Below, piece after piece: positions 51,872-61,174 of a DNA stretch of 64,000 bases. The stretch is from positions 2,728,001-2,792,000 of the forward strand of contig NZ_CP029608.1 in the NCBI RefSeq assembly GCF_003352185.1, in the 5' to 3' direction. Numbering within the stretch: position 1 is the first letter of the stretch; every line of letters begins with the position of its first letter. Origin of the DNA: Pseudomonas kribbensis. GTDB taxonomy: Bacteria; Pseudomonadota; Gammaproteobacteria; Pseudomonadales; Pseudomonadaceae. The position numbers and the translations under genes are program-made. The notes beneath the pieces were generated by a model. That model was not told where the DNA came from. It worked only from the letters and a program-made list of their open reading frames with translations, and searched no databases.

Positions 51872-52905
51872 CGCATTTCTGCGGGGCTCACGCCGTAGGC
51901 ATCCTGAAAGTACTGGCAGAACCGGCCGACGTTGCTGAATCCGTATTGCAGGGCCACATCGGTCACCGAAGACGATTGGCTGTGCTTCAGCGCATCGCAA
52001 GCACGTTCCAGACGCACCTGGCGCTGGTACGCGACAATCGAAGTCCCGACAAACCGCCGAAAACCTTCCTGCAACGCCCGCAGGCTGACGTTCACCAACC
52101 CCGCCAGATCCGTCCCGCTGACCAGTTGCTCGGGATGTGCCTGAATGTATTCGATGGCCTGTTTCACATGCCGAGGCGCGATCTGCGCCTCAGGTCGGCG
52201 CAAGGCTTCGCTGAAGTTATGCGGCCAGGCTTCCAGCACCGCGTCCACCAGCATTTCCCGCAGGCGCGACGGCATCAGCGAACCGGCGTTCAACAACAGG
52301 TCGAATTCGGTGCCGGTGGCCAGGTCGATCAGTGCACGAATGCCCTGAAACGCCGGGCTGTTCAGATCCACCCTCGGCTCGAAATGCAGCTTGTGCACGA
52401 TCGGTCGGCCCAGCAGTGACGACAGGCGTTCGGTGAGCGCCGCGCGGCTGATCGACATGCCGTGCTGGGCATGATTGTCGACGAAACGCATCGAGCGCAG
52501 ATCCGCCTTGTCGATGGCCAGCCCGATGTGGGGCAGGCCCAGGGATTCGGCGGAGTCGTTGAAGATGATCCGGCCGGCAGTGGGAATCACGAAGGTGATT
52601 TCATCGTAGGGCTCGGGGAACTCCACGGTGAAATCACCCCGGTAATGCATGCGCCGGAAACTGACCCCGTCGTGCCGCCCGTAGACGCCGCCGATGATGA
52701 TGTCCTTGGGCGGTGGCGGTGTGTCGCCATAACGATTGCCGAACATGCGGGAAAACAAAGCGCCGAAGTCGTCGCAGGACATGTCGGCGGATCTGAGGAT
52801 GATGGTCTGGCGCGTCGGGCTTGAGTACACCGGGAAGGTCACCTTGGCAGTCGGGGCAAAGAGGCGCGAGGACGTTAGCAACCGAGAATGACAGCGACAT
52901 GACAC
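51856..52905 (-). CDS. AraC-family regulator
   Basis: A 349-residue regulator. The frame opens at a GTG (52905); 'MSCDDFG' at 52782 is an alternative, but the resulting protein would cut into the sensor domain that starts near 'TVFPVYSSPT'. The N-terminal half is an AraC-binding-like sensor ('YDEITFVIPTAGRIIFND'). The C-terminal 100 residues hold two helix-turn-helix motifs ('LAGLVNVSLRALQEGFRRF', 'SVTDVALQYGFSNVGRFCQY') and the ending 'YGVSPAEMRKGLR'. It is eight bases upstream on its strand of nothing; the next minus-strand gene begins beyond 52913. Target genes are unclear; the convergent autotransporter is possible. Confidence 0.88.
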   Translation of the reverse strand: MSCRCHSRLLTSSRLFAPTAKVTFPVYSSPTRQTIILRSADMSCDDFGALFSRMFGNRYGDTPPPPKDIIIGGVYGRHDGVSFRRMHYRGDFTVEFPEPYDEITFVIPTAGRIIFNDSAESLGLPHIGLAIDKADLRSMRFVDNHAQHGMSISRAALTERLSSLLGRPIVHKLHFEPRVDLNSPAFQGIRALIDLATGTEFDLLLNAGSLMPSRLREMLVDAVLEAWPHNFSEALRRPEAQIAPRHVKQAIEYIQAHPEQLVSGTDLAGLVNVSLRALQEGFRRFVGTSIVAYQRQVRLERACDALKHSQSSSVTDVALQYGFSNVGRFCQYFQDAYGVSPAEMRKGLR

Positions 52906-52912
52906 AAACGGA

Positions 52913-53818
52913 TTACGCCGCTTGCCAGTGCGCCTTCAGGAAATCGATGAACACCTTCACCTTGCGTGTATTGCGCCGATGGGCCTGGTACAGCACGTAG
53001 ATCCACGGGCCGAAGGCGCTGGGTTCACGCCAGTATTCGGGCATCAATTCCACCAGTTCGCCCCGGGCGAGATACGGCGCGGCGCTCCACTGCGGGAGGA
53101 ATTGCAGGCCCTGGCCGTCGAGCAGGCAGGCCAGCAGGAAATCGTAATTGTCACTGGCGATGCGTGGGGTCGGCTGGGTCATGCGCAGGCGTCGCTCGCC
53201 CTGTTTGACCCACCAGAAATGCCGGTTGAGCAGCGGGTGGCGGAAGATCAGCCAGTCGTGCTGGTGGTAGTTGTCCAGTGACACGTCGCTGCCCTTGCGC
53301 GCCAGATAGGCCGGGCTGGCGCAGAGCTGCACGCGGTTTTCCACCAGCGGTTGGGCGATCACCCCCGGCAGATCGATCGGCCCGTCACGCAGCGCCAGGT
53401 CGTAGCTGCCATCCACCGGGTCGTCGTAGTTGTCGCTCAGATCCACTTCCAGATTGACCTGCGGGTGCTCGTTCAGAAAGCGGCAGCACACCTGATTGAG
53501 AAAGGCCGGGGCGAAGGAGGGCGGGGCGATGATGCGCAACTCGCCGCGCAATTCGTGCTTGAGCTGTTCGACGCCTTCGCTGGCCAGTTGCAGTTGCAAC
53601 AGCGCCTGACGCGCGCCTTCCAGATAGATCCGCCCGGCCTCGGTCAGCGCCATGCGTCGAGTGGTGCGGTCGAACAAGCGGCTGCCGAGTTCCTCTTCCA
53701 GTTGCGCCACGGCCTTGGTCAGGGCCGACGGCGTGTTGCCGAGCACCTCGGCGGCACGGCTGAAATTACCGTGTTCGGCGGTGGCGACGAACATGGTCAG
53801 AGCGCTCATTTTGTCCAT
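52913..53818 (-). CDS. LysR-family regulator of amidohydrolase operon
   Basis: A 301-residue LysR-type regulator with the usual N-terminal helix-turn-helix ('ALTMFVATAEHGNFSRAAEV', 'TPSALTKAVAQLEEEL') and an effector domain including 'GELRIIAPPSFAPAFLNQV' and 'DGSYDLALRDGPIDLPGVI'. It is divergent from the amidohydrolase/acyltransferase/MFS operon, with 105 bases between the starts, and is the obvious candidate controller. A small dyad, GCACA-N5-TGTGC (53836-53850), lies in this gap. The ATG at 53818 is taken; MSALT four codons on is an alternative. Confidence 0.9.
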   Translation of the reverse strand: MDKMSALTMFVATAEHGNFSRAAEVLGNTPSALTKAVAQLEEELGSRLFDRTTRRMALTEAGRIYLEGARQALLQLQLASEGVEQLKHELRGELRIIAPPSFAPAFLNQVCCRFLNEHPQVNLEVDLSDNYDDPVDGSYDLALRDGPIDLPGVIAQPLVENRVQLCASPAYLARKGSDVSLDNYHQHDWLIFRHPLLNRHFWWVKQGERRLRMTQPTPRIASDNYDFLLACLLDGQGLQFLPQWSAAPYLARGELVELMPEYWREPSAFGPWIYVLYQAHRRNTRKVKVFIDFLKAHWQAA

Positions 53819-53835
53819 TTATCTATTCCTGATGG

Positions 53836-53850
53836 GCACAGAAGTTGTGC
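53836..53850. promoter_or_regulatory. small dyad upstream of amidohydrolase operon
   Basis: GCACA-GAAGT-TGTGC is a five-base-pair dyad between the divergent LysR and amidohydrolase genes. Its position suits a LysR operator, but its short arms make this tentative. Confidence 0.35.
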
Positions 53851-53923
53851 GTGAGACGGCATTCAGTTATCCGGCGGGCTTGGCTAATCTGGCCTCAGCC
53901 TAACAAAAATAAAGAGAACGCTC

Positions 53924-55651
53924 ATGAAGCAGCTTCTGACCCTGATGGTGTCGTCCGCACTGGCCTGTGCCTCGCTGGAAAGTCTGGCGGCCACCGACCT
54001 GATCCTGCACAACGCGAAAATCTACACCGCCGAACCCGGCCAGCCGTTGCAGCAGGCCGTCGCCATCGAAGGCGACAAGGTCGTCGCGGTCGGCTCGGAT
54101 GCGCGGGTGCTGCGCCTCAAGACCGCCGATACCCGGCTGATCGATCTGGGCGGCAAAGTGGTGATGCCCGGTTTCATCGACTCTCACTCCCACACGATCA
54201 AGGGCGGCCTGCAGCTGCTGCAGGCCAATCTCGACGGGCAGATGTTGCCGCTCGATGAGCTGGAATCGCGCTTGCGCCAATGGCGAGAGGACGGCAAGGC
54301 CCGGCGCGGCGAATTCCTCAGCGTCGGCGGATTGCCCTCGACTTACTGGAACCAGACCGACGCGCTGGAGCAGCGTTTCAATCAGGGCGAGTGGGCCGAT
54401 CAGCCATTGTTGCTGCTGGGTTGGGACCTGCACACCGGCTGGGCCAATCGGGCGATGCTCAAACGCGCCGGCATCGATGCGGCGCGCATCCTGGCGCTCA
54501 AGCCCGAAGAGAAAGACACCCTCGGTCATCACCCGGACGGGCAGCCGAACGGTTTTATGGTGGACGCCGGGCTCTATCCCGTTCAGGCCCTGTTGCCGCC
54601 GCCAACCGATGAAGCACTGCTGGCGGGCGGTCGCGCCGCGCTGGATTACTACAAGAGTCTGGGCATCACCGGTTGGATGGACCCGCTGGCCAACGAACTG
54701 CCCGGCGCCGACGTGAAAAACGACTCGCTGGGTGTGCTGCCGACGTACAAGAAGCTTTCGGAAAACGGCGAGCTTACTGCCCACGTCGCCGCGTTGCTGA
54801 TGGCGGATTCGAAGGCCACTCCAGCGGATCTCGATGAACTGGACAAGGTCCGCCGGCAGTTCCTCGGCGTGCACAACCTGACACTGCCGGGGATCAAGGT
54901 GTTCGCCGACGGCGTGGCCGAATCGCCCGCGCAGAGTGCGGCGATGCTGGAGCCTTACAAGAACTCGAAGAAGTCCGGCGAGCTGCTGATCGACCCGACG
55001 CACTTTGGCGAACTGGTCAGCGCCGCCGACGCCCGTGGCTGGCTGGTGCACATCCACGCCATCGGCGACCGCGCGGTGCGCGAATCACTCAATGGCTTCG
55101 AGCAGGCGCGCAAGGATCGCCAGAGCGGCATCGCCCATTCCATCACCCATCTGCAGATGGTCAACCCGAAAGAATTCGCCCGCTTCAAGGCATTGAACGT
55201 CATCGCCTCGATGCAGATGTACTGGGCCAGCGCCGATGAATCGAGCATGGATCTGGTCAAGCCTTACGTCAGCGCCATGGCGTTCATGTACACCTATCCG
55301 GCGCGTTCGCTGCTCAAGCAGGGCGCCACCATTGCCGGTGCCAGCGACTGGCCGATCACCACGCCGGAACCGTGGAAAGCCATTTACCAGGCCGTCAGCC
55401 GCAAAGGCCCGAAAGGCGTGCTCAACGCCGCCGAAGACATCGACCGCCAGGTCATGTTCCAGGCCTACACCCTCAATGCCGCCAAGGTCCTGCGCCTGGA
55501 AGACAGCATCGGCTCGCTCAAACCCGGCAAGCAGGCCGACCTGATCGTGCTCGACCGCGATGTGTTCACGGTCGCCCCGGAAGCCCTGCGCGACACCCAG
55601 GTGCTCAACACCTTCTTCGCCGGCCGCGAAATCTATCGCCGCCAGCCGTAA
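53924..55651 (+). CDS. exported YtcJ-like amidohydrolase
   Basis: A 575-residue metal-dependent amidohydrolase of the YtcJ/Amidohydro_3 type. It has a Sec signal peptide (residues 1-22, 'ACASLESLAA'), so the enzyme is periplasmic. 'KVVMPGFIDSHSHTIKGGLQ' gives the H-x-H metal site, 'GWLVHIHAIGDRAVRESLNG' the central histidines, and 'GASDWPITTPEPW' the catalytic Asp. The C-terminal 'LKPGKQADLIVLDRDVF' closes the composite sandwich domain. It is first in a three-gene operon with a C45 acyltransferase-like enzyme and an MFS carrier, all under a divergent LysR. The substrate is probably an amide, which is not further definable. Confidence 0.93.
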   Translation: MKQLLTLMVSSALACASLESLAATDLILHNAKIYTAEPGQPLQQAVAIEGDKVVAVGSDARVLRLKTADTRLIDLGGKVVMPGFIDSHSHTIKGGLQLLQANLDGQMLPLDELESRLRQWREDGKARRGEFLSVGGLPSTYWNQTDALEQRFNQGEWADQPLLLLGWDLHTGWANRAMLKRAGIDAARILALKPEEKDTLGHHPDGQPNGFMVDAGLYPVQALLPPPTDEALLAGGRAALDYYKSLGITGWMDPLANELPGADVKNDSLGVLPTYKKLSENGELTAHVAALLMADSKATPADLDELDKVRRQFLGVHNLTLPGIKVFADGVAESPAQSAAMLEPYKNSKKSGELLIDPTHFGELVSAADARGWLVHIHAIGDRAVRESLNGFEQARKDRQSGIAHSITHLQMVNPKEFARFKALNVIASMQMYWASADESSMDLVKPYVSAMAFMYTYPARSLLKQGATIAGASDWPITTPEPWKAIYQAVSRKGPKGVLNAAEDIDRQVMFQAYTLNAAKVLRLEDSIGSLKPGKQADLIVLDRDVFTVAPEALRDTQVLNTFFAGREIYRRQP

Positions 55652-55690
55652 GCCGCACTCCGATTACAACGCCAAAAAGGAAAACCTTTC

Positions 55691-56764
55691 GTGAACCTTC
55701 ATTGCTTCGTCACCGACACCCGCAACCCGCAAACCCGTGGGCACCAGATCGGTGATGCCTTCAGCGCGCAGATTCGCCAGACCGTTGCGCTGTACCTCGA
55801 CTTCTTCAATCAGCTCGACATTCCGCCGCAGCAAGTGCGCGCCATCAGCGAAGCCAGCCTGAAAGCCCTGGAAGACTGGAGCCCGACGCTGGCCGAGGAA
55901 GTCGTCGCCATGGCCGAAGGCGCGGATCTGCCGCTGTGGCAACTCGCGGCCCTGAACGCCCGCACCGAAATCCTTGCGGTCATGCCCTCGAATGAAGGCG
56001 AATGCTCGACCGCCGTGTTCGCGCCCCATGGCCCGCAAGCGCCGAAAACCATCCAGACCTGGGACTGGCACGACACGCTGGTGCCCAACGGCCTGATCCT
56101 GCAACTGACCACCGACGCCGGGATGACCGTCAAGCTGTTCACCGAATTCGGCATGCTCGGCAAGATCGGCGTGAACAGCGCCGGGCTCGGGCTGCACTTC
56201 AACATCCTTCACCATGCCAGCGACAACGGCAGCGGCGGGGTGCCGGTGCACGCGATTGCGCGGCGGATTCTGGAGCAGGCGCGCAGCGTCGATGAGGCCA
56301 TCGAACTGGCGCGTTCGGCACGGGTCAGTGCATCCACGGTGCTGACGGTGTTCTCTCGCGAAGACTCGAAAATCCGCGCCTGCAGCATCGAGATGTCGCC
56401 TGCCGCCACCGCCGTGGTGCTGCCGGACGCCGAAGGCTGGATCACCCATACCAACCACTTCCTCGACCCAAACCTGAGCGCTGGCGAACGCACGCCGGAC
56501 GCCTCGACCACCTACGCGCGCATCGATCACGTCAACGCCTTGCTGACCGGCATGACCGAGGGCGATCTGGTGCGCCGGGCCGATGCCATGTGCGGTGCGG
56601 CCGGCGAGGAGGCACCGATCTGCTTCCATCCCGACCTGAGCATGCCGGCCACCGAACGCTGGGAAACCTTGCTGACCATCGGCATCGACACTGAACACTG
56701 TGTGTTCGAATTCGCCGCCGGCAACCCGAAACAGCTGGCCCGCAACGGTTACCAGCGCTTCTGA
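55691..56764 (+). CDS. C45-type acyl-CoA:6-APA acyltransferase-like hydrolase
   Basis: A 357-residue Ntn-hydrolase fold protein, starting at GTG 55691 after AAGGA. Penicillin acyltransferase relatives mature by self-cleavage before a cysteine: here 'NARTEI' (residues 89-94) and 'GECSTAVF' with C105 are the expected signatures, and 'WDWHD' and 'VNSAGLGLHFNIL' follow the family. It may act on acyl amides, since C45 members hydrolyse or transfer acyl groups. There is no signal peptide, so the protein is cytoplasmic, unlike its periplasmic neighbour. Its position between the amidohydrolase and an MFS importer suggests the two enzymes process the same compound in successive compartments. Confidence 0.9.
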   Translation: MNLHCFVTDTRNPQTRGHQIGDAFSAQIRQTVALYLDFFNQLDIPPQQVRAISEASLKALEDWSPTLAEEVVAMAEGADLPLWQLAALNARTEILAVMPSNEGECSTAVFAPHGPQAPKTIQTWDWHDTLVPNGLILQLTTDAGMTVKLFTEFGMLGKIGVNSAGLGLHFNILHHASDNGSGGVPVHAIARRILEQARSVDEAIELARSARVSASTVLTVFSREDSKIRACSIEMSPAATAVVLPDAEGWITHTNHFLDPNLSAGERTPDASTTYARIDHVNALLTGMTEGDLVRRADAMCGAAGEEAPICFHPDLSMPATERWETLLTIGIDTEHCVFEFAAGNPKQLARNGYQRF

Positions 56765-56813
56765 AGCCCTTGCAGCAACGCCCCGAAAAACAACAACAAG
56801 AGGAGCACCCCAC

Positions 56814-58160
56814 ATGGCCAGTCACCCTGCATGCACGACGAGTTCACCGTCGGCGCTGAGAACCTTCTTCGTCTCCGGCATGGGCACCGCCCTGGAGTTC
56901 TATGACTTCGTGATCTACGGCACCGCCGCCGCGCTGGTGTTTCCGAAGGTGTTTTTCCCGCAGATGGACCCGCTTACCGCGACGCTCGTTGCCTTCGGTG
57001 CGTTCGGCGCGGGGTTCTTCGCCCGGCCGTTGGGCGGCATGGTGTTCGGGCATTACGGCGACAAACTCGGTCGGCAGAAAATGCTGGTGATTACCTTGTT
57101 GTTGATGGGGCTCAGCACCTTCCTGATCGGCTGCTTGCCGGGTTACGCAACAATCGGCGCGGGTGCGCCGGCGTTGCTGGTGCTGTTGCGACTGGTGCAG
57201 GGATTTGCCGCCGGGGGCGAGTGGGGCGGGGCCGCGCTGTTCGGCATCGAATCGGCGCCCGTGGGGCGTCGAGGGCTGTGGGGCAGCTTCACCAGCATGG
57301 GCATCGGCATTGGCGGGATTCTCGGCTCAGCGGTGTTCGCCGTGGTCAGTGTGGCAGCGAACGACGACCTTGCCGGTTTTGCCTGGCGCATTCCGTTCTG
57401 GCTGGGCGGGGTGCTGGTGCTGGTCGGGCTCTATGCGCGGTTGCAGAAACCGGCGCAGTCGCTGGGCGAGTCGAAGGGGCACGGGCGCATGCCGTTGATT
57501 GAAGCGTTGCGCGCACGACCTCGGGCCATGTTGCTGTGTACCGGCATCGCGTTTGGCTACGTGACCATCGCCTACATCGGCAGCACGTTCTTCCTGTCCT
57601 ACGCCACACAACTGGGCTACGGCAGCACCGATGCACTGATTTTCGACATCGCCTTATCGGTTGCCATCGTCATCACTGCGCCGCTGTTTGCCTTACTGTC
57701 CGACCGCATTGGCCGGCGCAAGGTGATGATCCTCGGCGCGTTCATCATGGCGGCCGGGTTCTTCGTGTTCTTTCCGTTGGTGGGGCTGAAAAGCCTGTTG
57801 GTGTCGACGTTTGCCTACATCGTGATTGGTGCGTTCATGGGTGCGACGCAGGGGCCGATCCCGGCGTTTCTCGCCGAGCAGTTTCCACGGGACATGCGTT
57901 ATTCGGGGATGTCGGCGGCGTACCAGATCGGTGCCGCGCTGGGAGGCGGGACGGCATCGAGTGCGGCCACGGCCATTCTGATTGCCAACAACCACGACGC
58001 GTTTGGCGTTGCGGTGTACGGGGCGGTGGCGTTGGGGATCGTGGCGGTCTGCTCGTTCTTTCTCAAGGAAACCGCGCATTTGAGCCTGGAGGAAATCGAC
58101 GCGCCATTGAACGGCGCATCGGCGACGGCACCAGTGCCGGGACGCTGGCAAACGCCCTGA
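56814..58160 (+). CDS. MFS metabolite:proton symporter (ShiA/ProP-like)
   Basis: A 448-residue MFS carrier. ATG 56814 follows AAGAGGAG; a longer frame overlaps the preceding gene. Twelve membrane segments are likely. 'GTALEFYDFVIYGTAAALVF' is the family TM1 start, 'GHYGDKLGRQKMLVITLLL' is the 2-3 loop, and 'VQGFAAGGEWGGAALFGIES' is TM5. It ends the amidohydrolase operon and likely imports its substrate. It converges on mntP. Confidence 0.92.
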   Translation: MASHPACTTSSPSALRTFFVSGMGTALEFYDFVIYGTAAALVFPKVFFPQMDPLTATLVAFGAFGAGFFARPLGGMVFGHYGDKLGRQKMLVITLLLMGLSTFLIGCLPGYATIGAGAPALLVLLRLVQGFAAGGEWGGAALFGIESAPVGRRGLWGSFTSMGIGIGGILGSAVFAVVSVAANDDLAGFAWRIPFWLGGVLVLVGLYARLQKPAQSLGESKGHGRMPLIEALRARPRAMLLCTGIAFGYVTIAYIGSTFFLSYATQLGYGSTDALIFDIALSVAIVITAPLFALLSDRIGRRKVMILGAFIMAAGFFVFFPLVGLKSLLVSTFAYIVIGAFMGATQGPIPAFLAEQFPRDMRYSGMSAAYQIGAALGGGTASSAATAILIANNHDAFGVAVYGAVALGIVAVCSFFLKETAHLSLEEIDAPLNGASATAPVPGRWQTP

Positions 58161-58175
58161 CACCGGCATTCGGGA

Positions 58176-58763
58176 TCAGGCTGACAGGTGTTCGTAGAGA
58201 ATCGTCGCACCGACAATCATCAGCACCACGCCACCGACGATTTCCGCACGTTTGCCGACCACGGTGCCCAGCACCCGACCCAGCATCACGCCAAGGGTGA
58301 CCATGGTCATGGTCGCCAGGCCGATGGCGGCAGCGGCCACCCAGATGTTCACATCGACAAACGCGAGGCCGACGCCGACAGCCAGGGCGTCAATGCTGGT
58401 GGCCACGGCGGTGACGGCGAGGATGAAGAACGAGTGCTGCCCCGGTTTTTCTTCTTCGGCTTCCTCATGCTTGAGGCCGTTGTAGATCATGTGCAGTCCG
58501 AGCGCGACCAGCAGGGTGAAGGCGATCCAGTGGTCCCAGCTTTCCACCCAGCGAGTAGCGGCCTGGCCGATGAACCAGCCGATGACCGGGGTGATTGCTT
58601 CGATGACACCAAAGATCAGACCGGTGCGCAGGGCCTCGGTCAGGCGTGGTTTGTGCAGGCTGGAGCCCTTGCCGATGGCGGCCGCGAAGGCATCCGTGGA
58701 CATGGCGAGTGCGAGGAAGATCAGGGAAACAGGATTCACGGGCAATACTTCCAGTCGGGCCAT
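58176..58763 (-). CDS. mntP: MntP manganese exporter
   Basis: A 195-residue inner-membrane protein that pumps Mn(II) out of the cell. Six hydrophobic segments are visible. '[17 protein letters not shown]' and '[17 protein letters not shown]' carry the conserved Asp residues (D-A-F-A and D-A-L-A motifs) that form the ion path. ATG 58763 is the longest start; a GTG at 58739 ('MNPVSLIF'-like opening) fits the usual MntP length better and may be the true start. A manganese riboswitch lies directly upstream, so expression rises with Mn. Confidence 0.94.
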   Translation of the reverse strand: MARLEVLPVNPVSLIFLALAMSTDAFAAAIGKGSSLHKPRLTEALRTGLIFGVIEAITPVIGWFIGQAATRWVESWDHWIAFTLLVALGLHMIYNGLKHEEAEEEKPGQHSFFILAVTAVATSIDALAVGVGLAFVDVNIWVAAAAIGLATMTMVTLGVMLGRVLGTVVGKRAEIVGGVVLMIVGATILYEHLSA

Positions 58764-58804
58764 GAGTCAACGACACAACCACACGCCCGACTTTCGGCAT
58801 GGAT

Positions 58805-58912
58805 GTGTCGTCGGTCTCACCAACCAGAAGGTGTTCGCACCACGGCATGTTGCCGAATATGTTGATACGAACGCTTCCGAGGGGCTCGGAAGCAGGTTAC
58901 TCCCCAACGAAG
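58805..58912 (-). ncRNA. yybP-ykoY manganese riboswitch
   Basis: On the minus strand, upstream of mntP, the conserved elements occur in order. First is GGGGAGTA (complement 58898-58905). A stem GCTTCCGA/TCGGAAGC follows (58873-58893), then ATCAACATA (58858-58866), the hallmark sequence. Finally comes GAGACC (58813-58818). Order, spacing and context match the yybP-ykoY aptamer, which opens expression of Mn exporters when Mn(II) is bound. The exact ends are approximate. Confidence 0.85.
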
Positions 58913-58947
58913 GCCCGGATCATAGGCAGGCAAACATGAAAATTTCG

Positions 58948-60345
58948 TTAAATGCCCGGCGCAGGTTCGGTTGACCCCGCAGGGATTCGCAGCTCGGCGC
59001 ACAACCCGCCTTCAGGCCGGTTGTACAGCTGCAGGGTGCTGCCGATCTTGCTCACGATCATCTGCACGATGGCCAGTCCCAACCCCGCGCCATTGGCGTG
59101 ACCCTCGCTGTAGAAGCGTTCGAACAACCGCGCATATTGCTGCTCATCGATGCCGGGGCCGGCATCTTCGACGCTGATCGACACCGAACCGCAGGCCTGT
59201 GGCTGCACCTGAACCCGCACCTCGCTGCCGGGCGGGGCGAAGTTCAGCGCATTGGTTACCAGATTTTGCAGAGCGATGGCCAACGCCACCGGATCAGTAT
59301 CCACCGGGCAGTGATGGTCGCTGTCGAGGATCAGCTCAACGTCTTTTTCCAGGGCCAGCGGCGTCAGCTCGGCCAGCTCCTCGCGCACCAGCGCGGTCAG
59401 TTCGACGCGGGCGTTTTGCGGGGATGCCAGACGCGGTTCGATGCGCGCCATGGTCAGCAATTGGCTGGCGATGCGCGTGGCGCGGTCCACGGCGCTGACC
59501 AGAAACTCCAGCGCTTCCTCGCGTTGTTGCGGGGTGTTGGCCAATTGCGCGTTCTGCGCATGAATCCGCAGGATCGCCAGCGGCGTGCGCAACTCATGGG
59601 CGGCGTCGGCGATAAAGCGTCGCTCCCGGGCCAGCAGGTTGTCGATCTGTTGCAGCAAGCGGTTGAGCGCGGTCTGCATCGGCTCGAGATCCTGGGGCAG
59701 GGGGCTCAGGTGCAGGGGTTTCAGGGTGTCGGTGTCGCGACCACGAATCGATTGGGCCATGGCGCGCAATGGCTGCAGGCCCCAGCCGATGGCCAGCCAG
59801 ATCAGGATGGTCAGCAGCGGCACGCCGATCAGGCTCGGCCAAAGGGTATGGCCGACGATGCGGGTGATCAGGTCCTGGCGGATGTCGTCGCGTTCACCGA
59901 CCCAGATCAACAGGCCTTGTCGCGGATCCTGAAGCAGGAAGGCGCACCAGTCGCGACCGTTCTCCATCAAATCATGGGCGCCGAGAGTGGTGGGCGGTGC
60001 ATCCAGAATCGGCGCTTCGGCCGAGCGCATCAGCAACTGGCCGTCGTTGCGCCAGACCTGAAAGGTCAGCCGCGTCTCGTAGGGATGCGCCGCCTCGCCA
60101 TCGCCGTCACCGTCCCGGCTCATCGCCTCGTCGAAGGCCTGATGCAGGCGCTCCCAATCGTTGTCGCCGGGTGCGCGCTGGGCCAGCACGCCTTGCAGCA
60201 GGCGGGCACTTTGCGCCAGTTGGGCGTCGTAGATTTCTTCGATTTCGTGGTGGCTGTAGCGCAACACTGCCCAACTGATCAGCACATCGCCGAGTAGAAC
60301 CAGAAACAGCACCGGCAGCAGAATCCGCGCGCGAATCGAGTTCAT
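58948..60345 (-). CDS. QseC/PmrB-like sensor histidine kinase
   Basis: A 465-residue membrane kinase. TM1 is near residues 8-28 and TM2 near 168-188, bracketing a periplasmic sensor of about 140 residues with acidic 'DGDGDGEAAHP' (possible cation binding). A HAMP-like segment follows, then the phosphoacceptor 'FIADAAHELRTPLAILRIH' and the ATP-binding N box ('LQNLVTNALNFA'), G1 'DAGPGIDE' and G2 'GAGLGLAIVQ'. Its start overlaps the regulator gene by four bases. It is divergent from PepSY and cytochrome b561 genes, the typical PmrAB/QseBC-neighbour arrangement. Confidence 0.92.
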   Translation of the reverse strand: MNSIRARILLPVLFLVLLGDVLISWAVLRYSHHEIEEIYDAQLAQSARLLQGVLAQRAPGDNDWERLHQAFDEAMSRDGDGDGEAAHPYETRLTFQVWRNDGQLLMRSAEAPILDAPPTTLGAHDLMENGRDWCAFLLQDPRQGLLIWVGERDDIRQDLITRIVGHTLWPSLIGVPLLTILIWLAIGWGLQPLRAMAQSIRGRDTDTLKPLHLSPLPQDLEPMQTALNRLLQQIDNLLARERRFIADAAHELRTPLAILRIHAQNAQLANTPQQREEALEFLVSAVDRATRIASQLLTMARIEPRLASPQNARVELTALVREELAELTPLALEKDVELILDSDHHCPVDTDPVALAIALQNLVTNALNFAPPGSEVRVQVQPQACGSVSISVEDAGPGIDEQQYARLFERFYSEGHANGAGLGLAIVQMIVSKIGSTLQLYNRPEGGLCAELRIPAGSTEPAPGI

Positions 60346-61004
60346 GGCTTGAGCTCCACGACATACCCCACGCCGCGCACGGTGCGGATCAGCTCGGCGG
60401 AGAGTTTCTTGCGCAGGTTGTGGATCAGCACTTCCAGGGTGTTGCTTTCGACCCGTTCCTGCCAGCCGTACAAGGTGCGCGACAGGCGTTCGCGGGTGAC
60501 GACTTTGCCGGGGCGGGCCATCAGTTGATGCAACAGTTGATACTCCATCGGTGTGACCACCACCGTGCTGCCGCGCCAGGTGACTTGCTGGCTGATCGGG
60601 TCGAGGCAGACGCCGGCGTGTTCCAGCATCGGTTGCGCGCGGCCCTGACTGCGCCGCAGCAAGGCACGGATGCGCGCCTTGAGCTCATCGACATCGAATG
60701 GCTTGACCAGATAATCGTCCGCGCCGGCATCCAGCCCGGCGATGCGCTCGGCGGTGCCGTCGCGGGCGGTGAGGATCAGCACCGGCAAATCATGCTGGCT
60801 GGCACGCAGTTGTTGCAGCAGCGCGAGGCCGTCGAGCCTAGGCAGGCCGAGGTCGAGCAGCAAAAGATCGAAGCTTTCGCTGCGCAACGCATGCAGCGCA
60901 CTGACGCCATCCTGCAACCAGTCGAGGGTGTAGCCCTCGTTGCTCAGGGCGACGCGGATGCCCTGGCCGAGGGCGCGGTCATCTTCGACCAGAAGTAGGC
61001 GCAT
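60342..61004 (-). CDS. QseB/PmrA-like response regulator
   Basis: A 220-residue OmpR-type response regulator. ATG 61004 is chosen because the protein then begins 'MRLLLVEDDRALG'; longer frames run into the divergent promoter. The receiver domain contains the phospho-Asp in 'DLLLLDLGLPRLDG' and switch lysine in 'DDYLVKPFDVDEL'. The DNA-binding winged helix ends 'SAELIRTVRGVGYVVELKP'. It and the kinase share a four-base overlap. It probably binds the 170-base intergenic region before PepSY. Confidence 0.93.
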   Translation of the reverse strand: MRLLLVEDDRALGQGIRVALSNEGYTLDWLQDGVSALHALRSESFDLLLLDLGLPRLDGLALLQQLRASQHDLPVLILTARDGTAERIAGLDAGADDYLVKPFDVDELKARIRALLRRSQGRAQPMLEHAGVCLDPISQQVTWRGSTVVVTPMEYQLLHQLMARPGKVVTRERLSRTLYGWQERVESNTLEVLIHNLRKKLSAELIRTVRGVGYVVELKP

Positions 61005-61174
61005 GGCATTTTCTCTGTGGGAAATCGGGCGCGTGTCCGGCGGCATCATGCCGCTCGCCTTGCTGCCGTGGCAGCCCCTGAACCGGCGAAGATGTTACGA
61101 CTCGTTGCCAACTAAGCTTTCGTTAAGCTTGGTTTTGCACAGTGAGGCCTTTCCCATCCAGCGAGAGTGCTTCC

